From assembly GCA_041394845.1 (NCBI GenBank), contig JAWKHL010000002.1:496001-560000 (forward strand): a DNA stretch of 64,000 bases, given 5' to 3'. The notes under the pieces were generated by a model. The model was not told the origin of the DNA. It searched no databases and saw nothing but the letters and a program-made list of their open reading frames with translations. Shown one piece after another: positions 17,223 to 25,676 of this stretch. The DNA is from JAHCHG01 sp041394845. GTDB taxonomy: Bacteria > Acidobacteriota > Blastocatellia > Pyrinomonadales > Pyrinomonadaceae. The translations under genes and the position numbers were made by a program. Every line of letters starts with the position of its first letter. The stretch's first letter is position 1.

Positions 17223-20186
17223 ATGAAAGGTAAAATGCTCACGAGATGGAGTTTGATTTGGTTGCTGGCAACGGTGATACTGGTTGCCGGTGGCGCGCTC
17301 AATCTCTTTCACCGGGCTTATCACGATTTGCCTCCGACCGACGGGGTTTTGTGGGCGCAGAAAGCGGACGGAATTTACGCCGAAAAAGTTCTGCCCGGAA
17401 TGGCCGCCGCGCGCGCCGGAATAGCCGTCGGCGACAAACTCTACGCCGCTAGCCTCAACGACGAAAAATTCGAACAGCTCGAACTGAAATCCGTTTCCGA
17501 TGTCCAGATTTATCTGGAAGCGGCCGGTGTCGGTGGCAACATCACCTATCTTTACGAGCGGCCTTCTTATTCTTTTGCCAATAAATTCTACTACGCTGAT
17601 CTCAAGGGCATCGGCACCTTGCCGCGCTGGACGGCTTCGATCATATTTCTGACGATAGTCGGATTTATCTGGCTCGGGGTCGGCGTCATCGTCCTTTTCA
17701 AACAGGGAAGCCGGTCTCCGTTCGTCCTGCATTTTGCCATGATCTGTCTGGCGGCGTTCGTCTTTCAGGTTTACCGCCCGCTCGGGTTGGGAAAGGATTT
17801 CGATCTGGCCGTCAGCATTCTGGACGATATAGCCTTTGCCTTTTTCGTTCCGCTGTTCCTGCATTTCTGTCTGAGATATCCGGTTCGGAGCGAGGTTTTC
17901 GATGAAAATCGTTTGAAAACCTACGCTCTTTACATTCCGGCCATTATTATCTCGGCAGCCAGTCTTTTCCTCTCGTTGTACTATTATTTGATTCCGCAGG
18001 AATACATCATTGACCGGATCTTCGACCTGATCAACAGATACAATCTTTTTGACCTGCTTTACGGCTTCAGTTTCAACCATTTCATTTTCGGCATTTCGCT
18101 CGGAACCGGGATCCTGCTCTGGAGATTCTTTAAAAAGCCGCAGCAACCGCTCGTTCGTCAGCGTTTGAAATGGGCGATGTGGGGAACTCTGGTGGCGGTT
18201 TTCCCGATCGTTCTGTTCCGGTTGATCAGGCAGTTTATCTTCATTCCCGAAGACAATCTGACCGTTGCTCTGACCACATTGCCGCTGGCGCTGATACCGC
18301 TCAGTTTCGGACATTCGGTTGTCCGTTACCGGCTGATGGACGTCGATGTGGTTGTCCGCCGGGCCTTGGTTTACGCGATGACGACGGTGGCGATCGCGAT
18401 GATGATCGGGGCCGTTGCTCTCGGTCTGGTTTATCTGGCGGTGGGCAATAATTTGTCTTCGACCGAGATCACTCTTCGCGGCCTGATCGCGGTTGTGGCG
18501 ATGGCCGGAATCGTGCTTTTATCGGAACCTCTGAAGAACTTTCTGCAGGAACGCGCCGATCGTTTCTTTTACGGCGAAAGGTACGATCTCAGGAACGGTT
18601 TGCTCGATTTCGGACGGACGTTGTCGGCAACGACCACGCTCGAACCTCTGCTCAACGCTCTCGATGAAAGATTGCGGCAGGTTCTCGATGTCGAAAAGGT
18701 CGCCGTTTTCGTCGAAGATGACCGGGCGGTCGAAGGTTATCGGATCGCCAAATCGAACGGCCTCAGCGAAGATTACAAAATGCCCAACGATTTCCGCCAG
18801 ATGATTCGGCAGAAATCGGCGGCCAAAGGGATCGTCCGGGCCGACGAACTCGAACTGCTCGACGCGGTTGAGGTGACGAGCAACGGAAACGGATTTAAGC
18901 GGCAGGAACTTCATTATTTCGTGCCCTGTGTGGTGCGCGGAAAGATGGTCGCCGTCATCGGTTTGGGCCGGGCCGGCGACGGTTCATTGCTTTCTTCGGA
19001 AGATCTGGAAATTCTGCAGACCATCTCGGGGTATGTCGCCGTTGCGGTCGAGAACAGCCTCCTTTATCAAGAGCAGGAACAGCGCGCCGAAGAGCTGGCT
19101 TTGCTCAAAGAATTCAACGAATCGATCGTCGAATCGGTTAACGTCGGACTGCTCGCCGTCGATGAAGCGGGAATTATTACCCGTTGCAATTCGACCTTTG
19201 AGGAAATGCTCAATTTCAACCGCGAAGAGGCCGTCGGCAAACAGATTCGGGAGATTTTCGACGAGGCGTTCGCCCGCAATCTGGAGAACATCGTCGGCAA
19301 GTCGAGCTGGCATCTGACCGAGATTCGCAACGCCTACAAGCTTCATACAACCGGGCCGGACGGCAAATCCCTGATCCTGAACGTCGCCATCGCGCCTTTG
19401 CGTCCGGTTTCCAAGCATCAGACCGGCGCCATTATCGTTCTTGAAGATGTCACGTCGCGCGTCAAACTCGAAGAGACTTTGCAACAGAGCGAGAAACTAT
19501 CCAGCATCGGTCTGCTCGCGGCCGGCGTCGCCCACGAGGTCAACACGCCGCTGACCGGTGTTTCCAGCTACACTCAGATGTTGCTCGGGATGATCCCGGA
19601 AAATGATCCGAAGCATGCGCTTTTGCAAAAGGTCAATAAACAGACCGAACGGGCTTCGCATATCGTCGGCAACCTGCTCAATTTTTCGCGGGCCGGAAAT
19701 GCCTCCGAATTCAACGAGATCGACGTCAACAAACTGCTCAATGACACGCTTCAACTGCTTGAGCCCCAGCTTCGTAAAACCCAGATCGAGATGGTCAAAA
19801 ACTACGCTCCGACCCCGCCGAAGATGCTGGGCAATCCGGGCAAGATGCAGCAGGTTTTCACCAATTTGATCCTCAACGCGCGGGATTCGATCGTCAATGA
19901 CGGCACGATAACGCTGACGACCTCGGTTGAAAACGATCAGGTCATCATTGAGGTCAAAGACACGGGAGTCGGAATCGAGCCGGAAAACCTCAGCAAGATC
20001 TACGATCCATTCTTTACCACCAAAGGCGTCGGAAGTGGAACCGGTCTGGGGATGGCGGTCTCCTACGGAATCGTCAAAGAACACTCGGGAGCGATTACGG
20101 CCACCAGCGAGGTCGGCCGGGGAACAAATTTCAAACTCGTATTTCCGGTCGCCCAAAAACAGAAAAAAAAACTCAAAGTCAGTTAA
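17223..20186 (+). CDS. Membrane sensor histidine kinase (PDZ-like, multi-TM, GAF, PAS, HisKA, HATPase)
   Basis: About 987 residues. After one N-terminal helix, residues 40-115 resemble a periplasmic PDZ-like module (GVYAEKVLPGMAAARAGIAVGDKL-type loop). Then come about eight membrane helices (roughly 140-430), a GAF domain (about 460-620), a PAS domain (about 630-745), HisKA with the phospho-acceptor His771 in GVAHEVNTPL, and HATPase_c with N-box NLILNARDS, DTGVGIEPE and GTGLGMAVSYGIV. It autophosphorylates and passes phosphate to a response regulator; none is adjacent. The ATG at 17223 was preferred over an upstream TTG; 17235 with AAAGG before it is an alternative. It resembles PEP-CTERM kinase PrsK in membrane-GAF-kinase layout, but the PDZ and PAS modules argue against that name. 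Confidence 0.88.
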   Translation: MKGKMLTRWSLIWLLATVILVAGGALNLFHRAYHDLPPTDGVLWAQKADGIYAEKVLPGMAAARAGIAVGDKLYAASLNDEKFEQLELKSVSDVQIYLEAAGVGGNITYLYERPSYSFANKFYYADLKGIGTLPRWTASIIFLTIVGFIWLGVGVIVLFKQGSRSPFVLHFAMICLAAFVFQVYRPLGLGKDFDLAVSILDDIAFAFFVPLFLHFCLRYPVRSEVFDENRLKTYALYIPAIIISAASLFLSLYYYLIPQEYIIDRIFDLINRYNLFDLLYGFSFNHFIFGISLGTGILLWRFFKKPQQPLVRQRLKWAMWGTLVAVFPIVLFRLIRQFIFIPEDNLTVALTTLPLALIPLSFGHSVVRYRLMDVDVVVRRALVYAMTTVAIAMMIGAVALGLVYLAVGNNLSSTEITLRGLIAVVAMAGIVLLSEPLKNFLQERADRFFYGERYDLRNGLLDFGRTLSATTTLEPLLNALDERLRQVLDVEKVAVFVEDDRAVEGYRIAKSNGLSEDYKMPNDFRQMIRQKSAAKGIVRADELELLDAVEVTSNGNGFKRQELHYFVPCVVRGKMVAVIGLGRAGDGSLLSSEDLEILQTISGYVAVAVENSLLYQEQEQRAEELALLKEFNESIVESVNVGLLAVDEAGIITRCNSTFEEMLNFNREEAVGKQIREIFDEAFARNLENIVGKSSWHLTEIRNAYKLHTTGPDGKSLILNVAIAPLRPVSKHQTGAIIVLEDVTSRVKLEETLQQSEKLSSIGLLAAGVAHEVNTPLTGVSSYTQMLLGMIPENDPKHALLQKVNKQTERASHIVGNLLNFSRAGNASEFNEIDVNKLLNDTLQLLEPQLRKTQIEMVKNYAPTPPKMLGNPGKMQQVFTNLILNARDSIVNDGTITLTTSVENDQVIIEVKDTGVGIEPENLSKIYDPFFTTKGVGSGTGLGMAVSYGIVKEHSGAITATSEVGRGTNFKLVFPVAQKQKKKLKVS

Positions 20187-20195
20187 CTGCTCAGG

Positions 20196-21050
20196 ATGCA
20201 TTCTTTCGTATCATTTAATGATCGGATAGTCTCCGCCGCTGAGGTTAATTTGTCCGCCGCCGCTCCGGCCGCGCTTTACGGGAAAGGCATTTTTACGACG
20301 CTGGAGATTTTTCGATCCGAGCCGTTTCTCTGGAAAAAACACTGGCAAAGACTCATCTCCAATGCCGACCGGGTCGAGATCGATTTATCCGGTTTCAAAC
20401 GGGAATCGGTCCTGCTTTCCCTGCAAAGAATCATCGAAAAAAACCAGATCACCGACGCCCGTTGCCGTCTCACTTTTTTCGACACATCGGCGGGATCGAT
20501 CTGGAAGTCGCCAGCCGGGATCAAGACCAATCTTCTGATTCAGACGGCCGAAGCACATCCTGTCCGGACCCGCTCGCTTCGAGTCGATTTTTCCCCTTTT
20601 CCGGTCAATTCCCGATCGCCCCTGGCGGGCGTCAAATCCTGCAATTATCTGGAGAATTTGCTGGCGCTGGAAAGGGCAAAGGCCGACGGGTTCGAGGAGG
20701 CGGTTCGTTTGAACGAACGGGGCGAGGTCGTCTCGGCCTGTCTGGCCAACATCTTCTGGATCAGCGCCGGTCGCTTATATACGCCGGATCTGGAAACCGG
20801 GTGTCTGGCCGGCACGACCCGCGAATTCATTCTGGAACTGGCCGAAGCCGAGGGGCTGCCTTTTGAGACGGTCGGGGAAAAAAAATCCGGATTGCTCGCG
20901 GCGGATGAGGTGTTTTTAACCTCATCCGGAATCGGCATCGGAACGGTCGGAGAGATCGGCGGCAGAAGGTTCAAAGATGAGGTTTCCGGCCGGTTGCGAA
21001 AAATTTTCCGAGAGAATAAAGGGCGGGAAGTTGAAAATTTCAGAAGTTGA
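20196..21050 (+). CDS. Class IV aminotransferase (branched-chain aminotransferase / aminodeoxychorismate lyase-like)
   Basis: A 284-residue fold-type IV PLP enzyme. YGKGIFTTLEIFRSEPFLWKKHWQRL at the N-terminus, the PLP lysine in AGVKSCNYLENLLALERA (about 148-165), EEAVRLNERGEVVSACLANIFWI with the conserved Glu (about 169-190), and LAGTTREFILELAE (about 205-218) are all family landmarks. Members are IlvE, PabC or D-amino-acid transaminases; the Ala/Thr-rich loops look PabC-like, but this is not decisive. It begins 9 bp after the kinase stop codon, so it is probably in the same transcript despite the unrelated function. Confidence 0.85.
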   Translation: MHSFVSFNDRIVSAAEVNLSAAAPAALYGKGIFTTLEIFRSEPFLWKKHWQRLISNADRVEIDLSGFKRESVLLSLQRIIEKNQITDARCRLTFFDTSAGSIWKSPAGIKTNLLIQTAEAHPVRTRSLRVDFSPFPVNSRSPLAGVKSCNYLENLLALERAKADGFEEAVRLNERGEVVSACLANIFWISAGRLYTPDLETGCLAGTTREFILELAEAEGLPFETVGEKKSGLLAADEVFLTSSGIGIGTVGEIGGRRFKDEVSGRLRKIFRENKGREVENFRS

Positions 21051-21077
21051 GGAAACCCTCCCGCCTCCTGATTTTTA

Positions 21078-22802
21078 TTACCAGCGAACCGGACGCAGAT
21101 CGGGGCCGACGACGTGAACTCCCTGAATGATCCGGCCGCTTCGGTCGAAGTTGGTCAAACTGGTCGCATCGACCCGATATTCGTGAGCGCCATACCAGAC
21201 GACGACATCCTGATTATCGAGCGATTCGTCGTTGAGCCAGGCCCCGATATTGGCCGCCGTTCCGACGTTCGGGTCGTTGATCTCATCCGGGGAGCCGGGT
21301 TTGCCCTGAAAACGCAGGATCCACATGTCGCCTCCGCCGTAAGTGTCAAAAATTTCCCCGAGCGAGTTGGCCACCTCGCCGTCGGTCAGGTTCGGCGTCA
21401 GTTGATAAGCCTCATCGCCGTCGCCGTTCTGAATGAGGATGCTTCGGTTGGTCTGGTAGTTTCGCAAAACGGCGGATTCCGTAAGGATCGGCGTCAGAAA
21501 CTTTCGCCCCCGCTCGACCTTAAAGACCTTGTTGTTGGGGCCGACCACATCGAAATCAAACCGCCAGTAAACGTGGTGTGTGCGCGGATGGCAAACGCAT
21601 CCGTTGGAGATCGAACCGAAACCGTAACGCGGGCGTATCGTACCGTCGGCCGCGAAACGCCATTCCATAATATAGCGATACCAGCTGGCGTTCATTTCCG
21701 AAACCAGCACAAGTTCGTTGCCGAAACCGACATCCTGCTGATAAACCGCGACTCCCTGAAAGTTTCCGCTGTCATTTCCCGATTCGACCACGGTTGTGGC
21801 GATCTGACCCGGGGCCAAAAGCATGACTCCGCCATCCGGGCCGTTCGGATAGGTCGCACCTTTATCGGGGGCTTCGAAAAATCCCTCGGCGAACTGCCAG
21901 TCACGGTAAGGCCCGCAGACATTATCGACATATTTGACATTGAGGATCGGCGCGTGTCCGCGTTTAAGAACCGATTTGCCTTTGTATTTGACATCGCGAA
22001 CCTCGATGCCCGAACGCTCCTGAGTTCCTCCGGAAGAAGATGACGGGCGGATGATGAGCATTTCCCAGAGCGGATTGCCGTTCTGCGAGACGGTCATCTG
22101 ATATTGTCCGGCGATACCGGAGTTGGTGCTGCCCTGTCCGGCATTGGTGACGCCGCAGGAAGTGCCTTCCGGGGCGGCTTCGGAGGTCGGCGGGGCGCCG
22201 TTCTGATAGCGAACGATGCGGTTGTTTTTGAAGCCGATCCCGACGATCTGATAGTCTCCGTTCGCCGACTGGATTCCGACATTGACCAGCCTTTCACCGT
22301 TGATATGAGTGGTCGGAGGCATAGCGCCGGACAAATTGAGTTTGTTTTCCTTGTATAAAGACCCGAAAACCGAATCGTTTCTGATCAGGTTAAAACCGGC
22401 TTCAAGTTCATTGTTGCCGACGCCCGGATCGAAATTGTCCCGGCGGACTGTAACGGGTTGTCTGCCGGCGAAATCGCTTTCGGCGACGAAGGTCCGATCG
22501 TTGGTGTAGTCGTAAAAAATGACGCGGTAGCGGGTCGGGGGCGAACCGTCCGGATTTTCGATGTAATCGAACGCGATCAGGCGGTGATTTGTCCCGCGCA
22601 GGGCGTTTTGAACTCCCGGATCTCTTTCGACGCGCTTTTTGGCGGCTTCGGTCTGAACCTGTGTCGGACCCCAGACTTTGATCTTTACATCGAACAATTT
22701 ACCCGACCGTTTGGTTTTTGTGTTTTCGCCCGTTGCGAAGATGTTTCCGGTCAAGATCAAAACGATGAACAACGCCGGAACGACGCGGCTTAATCTCTTC
22801 AT
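21078..22802 (-). CDS. Secreted copper amine oxidase-like protein with degenerate cofactor site
   Basis: A 574-residue protein with a signal peptide (VVPALFIVLILTGNIFA). The C-terminal half shows landmarks of the copper amine oxidase catalytic domain: WYRYIMEWRFAADGTI (374-389) aligns with the topaquinone segment NYEYGFYWYF.LDGTI, with Tyr375 at the cofactor position but Trp instead of the preceding Asn. CHPRTHHVYWRFDFD (404-418) matches the copper-ligand HxH region, and DVVVWYGAHEYRV (532-544) matches the WYTFGxHH third-ligand region. The protein is somewhat short for the family (about 640-720). It may be an inactive relative or have another cofactor. GGGGGG lies 5 bp before the ATG. The alignment is by eye. 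Confidence 0.55.
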   Translation of the reverse strand: MKRLSRVVPALFIVLILTGNIFATGENTKTKRSGKLFDVKIKVWGPTQVQTEAAKKRVERDPGVQNALRGTNHRLIAFDYIENPDGSPPTRYRVIFYDYTNDRTFVAESDFAGRQPVTVRRDNFDPGVGNNELEAGFNLIRNDSVFGSLYKENKLNLSGAMPPTTHINGERLVNVGIQSANGDYQIVGIGFKNNRIVRYQNGAPPTSEAAPEGTSCGVTNAGQGSTNSGIAGQYQMTVSQNGNPLWEMLIIRPSSSSGGTQERSGIEVRDVKYKGKSVLKRGHAPILNVKYVDNVCGPYRDWQFAEGFFEAPDKGATYPNGPDGGVMLLAPGQIATTVVESGNDSGNFQGVAVYQQDVGFGNELVLVSEMNASWYRYIMEWRFAADGTIRPRYGFGSISNGCVCHPRTHHVYWRFDFDVVGPNNKVFKVERGRKFLTPILTESAVLRNYQTNRSILIQNGDGDEAYQLTPNLTDGEVANSLGEIFDTYGGGDMWILRFQGKPGSPDEINDPNVGTAANIGAWLNDESLDNQDVVVWYGAHEYRVDATSLTNFDRSGRIIQGVHVVGPDLRPVRW

Positions 22803-22998
22803 TTTTCCCCCCTGAATTTTGCTGAAAGTTTCTGATTTGTTGAATGGTTTTCGGAAAAACTTTTATAAGAAATAACACCTAAGCAATTTCCGGTCAAATA
22901 ATCGGGCGTTTTCGCCGATTTCGGATAAATTGTTTGATCATTGTAATTGTGCCGGTCGCTGAAAATTTCGAAACAGAGGTTTGTCGAAGAAGTCGGCC

Positions 22999-23008
22999 GG
23001 GGGGGGGG
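22999..23008. repeat. Poly-G tract of ten
   Basis: Ten consecutive Gs lie 12 bp beyond the stop codon of the hybrid kinase in the 218-bp gap 22803-23020. The rest of that gap is AT-rich upstream sequence of the amine oxidase-like gene. Confidence 0.7.
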
Positions 23009-23020
23009 TTCGAGATCATC

Positions 23021-25510
23021 TTAGTTCGAGACGATCCGGCTGAGGCTCAGGCGGTTGAGCGAATCGGCGAATCGGCCGAGGAGGGTTTTAACGGCCGGAA
23101 GATCGTTTTCCAGAGCCGCTTTTTCGATCCGGTCGGATATTTGAGCGATATCGTCGATGCCCATCGAAAGCGAGTTTCCGCGCAGGGCGTGAGCCGAAAA
23201 AGCTATTGCCCGGCAGTTGTTATCCTTAATTGAAGCGGTTATTTCTTTTATATGCCGGTCGGTTTCTTCCAGATAAAGCTCAAAGAATTCGTCTTCCAAA
23301 GTCGCGACCGCGTCGGACTGTTCGGGTTGAACCTCAGGGGATTTGAAGATCATTTTCACCTTTTGGCTTTTTTCAAGATCATCGTTGGTCCGGGGTTTTT
23401 CCGCCTGAAGATTTGGTCGATCCGGTTTGCGGTCGGTAAAATCCTTCTCCGCCCAAAACGAGATGACCGCCGAAAGTTCCTTCAAACGCAGGGGTTTGAC
23501 CAGATAATCGTTCATTCCGGCGGTGAAACATTTTTCCAGTTCGCGGACGAGCGAATGCGCCGTTACGGCGACGATCACCGCCTCGCGTTTTAGCCGACCG
23601 CGCTTTGACTGTTCGCGGCGACGGATCTCGCGGGCGGTTTGAAATCCGTCCATCTCCGGCATCAGACAATCCAGCAGGATCAGATCATAAGCGTTCTTTT
23701 CGACAAGAGTGAGCGCCGCGACCCCGCTTTCGGCCGAATCTCCCCGGAGGCCGATTTCTTCCAACTGCGACAGGATCAAACGGCGGTTGACTTGATTGTC
23801 GTCGATGACCAGAATTTTCGGCATTCTTTTACCGGCCATCGCCGGATTCGAGGCTTTTTTCCCGGCTTCGCGGAGACTGTGGCGGGTGATGAGCTGACGC
23901 CGCGTTTTTGCCTGAGATGGCGCCGCGGGATCGCTTTTCTTTTCGAGAAGTTTGGTCAGGCAGGCCAAAAGTTGGGAATTGCGAACCGGTTTGGTCAAAT
24001 AGCCGGAGATTCCGGCTTCGGCGGCCTTGATGCCGTCTCCGCGTTCGCCGTAAGCCGTGGTCAGTATCAGTTGAATTCGGCTCAAACGATCGTCGGCTTT
24101 GATCCGTCGGGCGAGCGAAAATCCCTCGTAATCGGGCAAACTGGTATCGACTACGGCGATGTCAAACGGAGCATTTTTTTCGAAAGCCTCATATAAAAAT
24201 TCGAGCGCTTTTTCTCCCGTTTCCGCCTCGGTGACGTCCAGCCCCCAGTTGCGGCAGTATTTACCGATCGCCTGCCGAATGATCGGGGCTCCGTCGGCGA
24301 TCAGAATTCGCCTGTTTTTGAAGAGATCAGGAACCTTTGACGCGGAAATCGGTGAATTTTGCGCCGGATTTTGGTCGTCGGCCGAAGCGACTCCGAAATC
24401 GGCGGTGAAAGAAAAGCTCGAACCGCGGCCGATCGCGCTTTCAACGCCCATTTGACCGTTCATCATTTCGACGATTTGTTTGGAAATAACCAGTCCCAGA
24501 CCGGTTCCCGGACAATCTTCGATGGCGGCCGAATTGCCGATCTGAACAAAAGGCTCAAAAAGGGTTTCAATATTTTCGCTTTCGATGCCGACGCCCGTAT
24601 CGGTGACGGTAAATCGCAGGCAAACTTTTTCCGGGGCCGTTTTTTCCGTTTTGACCAAGATGCCGATCTCGCCCCGTTCGGTAAATTTAACGGCGTTTCC
24701 GATCAGATTGTTGAGAACCTGTCGGAGACGGCCGGGATCGCCCCGAAGAATTTCGGGAACGTCCGCTTCGATGACCGAGGCGACCTCGATCTTTTTCTTT
24801 TGAGCGCGCGGGGCCAGCAGTTCGACCGTCGATTCGACCGTTTCGCGAAGATCGAATCGAACGCTCTCAAAGCGCATTTTGCCGGCTTCGAGTTTGGCCA
24901 GATCGAGAATATCGTTGATGATCGTCAGGAGCGCGTCGGAGCCCTGACGAATGGTTTCGGCGTATTGGTGCTGAACAGTGTTAAGCGGCGAATTAATAAG
25001 GAGTTCGGTCATTCCGATGATGCCGTTCATCGGAGTCCGAATCTCGTGGCTGACGTTGGTTAAAAAGGCCGATTTCAGCCGGGCCGATGCGAGTGTTTCT
25101 TCGCATTTGCCGATCAGACCGAGTTGCGCCGTGACCTGTCTGGAAAGAAGTTTCAGATGGCTGATCTGATGGTCGGTCAGCGAGCAAGACTTATCGCCGC
25201 TGATCCCGAGAACTCCGAGAAAAGAGCCTTTTTTGTCGATCAGCGGGACGGCCGCGAAAAAAGCTCCGGCCGGGTCGGGGGCGGAATCGTTTTGAATGAT
25301 CAGGATCTCCTCGAAAAAGTTCAGTTTTTGCCGGTTACAAAAGGATTCCATCTGCAGAGTTTTCCGCAGATCGAGGCCGTTGCCGGATTTGATCCGAAAG
25401 CGATTCTTTTCCGAAATGGCGATAAAAGCCGTCGGAACGCGGCAAATTTCCGCCGCCAACAGCGTTAGTTCATCCAGGAATTCTTCCCTATCTGTATCTT
25501 GTAGTTCCAT
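23021..25510 (-). CDS. Hybrid sensor histidine kinase (GAF, HisKA, HATPase, two REC, HPt)
   Basis: An 829-residue cytoplasmic hybrid kinase. A GAF-like domain (about 10-135) precedes HisKA with His155 in TNVSHEIRTPMNG and HATPase_c (NAVKFTERGEI, DTGVGIESEN, GTGLGLVISKQIVEMM). Two receiver domains follow, with phospho-acceptor Asp in VVDTSLPDYEG and ILLDCLMPEMDG, then a C-terminal HPt domain (IAFSAHALRGNSLSMG). This BarA/EvgS-like His-Asp-Asp-His arrangement supports an internal phosphorelay ending on an external regulator. There is no transmembrane segment, so it probably senses a cytoplasmic or diffusible signal through GAF. No ribosome-binding site is obvious. The partner regulator is unknown. 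Confidence 0.93.
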   Translation of the reverse strand: MELQDTDREEFLDELTLLAAEICRVPTAFIAISEKNRFRIKSGNGLDLRKTLQMESFCNRQKLNFFEEILIIQNDSAPDPAGAFFAAVPLIDKKGSFLGVLGISGDKSCSLTDHQISHLKLLSRQVTAQLGLIGKCEETLASARLKSAFLTNVSHEIRTPMNGIIGMTELLINSPLNTVQHQYAETIRQGSDALLTIINDILDLAKLEAGKMRFESVRFDLRETVESTVELLAPRAQKKKIEVASVIEADVPEILRGDPGRLRQVLNNLIGNAVKFTERGEIGILVKTEKTAPEKVCLRFTVTDTGVGIESENIETLFEPFVQIGNSAAIEDCPGTGLGLVISKQIVEMMNGQMGVESAIGRGSSFSFTADFGVASADDQNPAQNSPISASKVPDLFKNRRILIADGAPIIRQAIGKYCRNWGLDVTEAETGEKALEFLYEAFEKNAPFDIAVVDTSLPDYEGFSLARRIKADDRLSRIQLILTTAYGERGDGIKAAEAGISGYLTKPVRNSQLLACLTKLLEKKSDPAAPSQAKTRRQLITRHSLREAGKKASNPAMAGKRMPKILVIDDNQVNRRLILSQLEEIGLRGDSAESGVAALTLVEKNAYDLILLDCLMPEMDGFQTAREIRRREQSKRGRLKREAVIVAVTAHSLVRELEKCFTAGMNDYLVKPLRLKELSAVISFWAEKDFTDRKPDRPNLQAEKPRTNDDLEKSQKVKMIFKSPEVQPEQSDAVATLEDEFFELYLEETDRHIKEITASIKDNNCRAIAFSAHALRGNSLSMGIDDIAQISDRIEKAALENDLPAVKTLLGRFADSLNRLSLSRIVSN

Positions 25511-25676
25511 GGTGCGGAATAAAGATTTGCTTCAGTGCAAGTGAGGTGAGAAAACTGATATTCAGATTTAATTTGGGAGTTTTCGGTGGAAGGAGACCGT
25601 TCGATCACACAGGACGAACGGCATAAGTAGTTTACAAAAATAGATTTAAAATTACAAGGAGTTTTTTAAAAGAGTT

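Noticed and set aside
16980..18314. 444-codon minus-strand frame opposite the histidine kinase
   Set aside because: Gln/Arg-rich, no domain, covers a strong terminator and the start of a well-supported kinase gene.
17223..20186. Naming the kinase PrsK of the PEP-CTERM system
   Set aside because: PDZ-like and PAS modules, length and distance from the exosortase locus do not fit; only the general membrane-GAF-kinase layout is shared.
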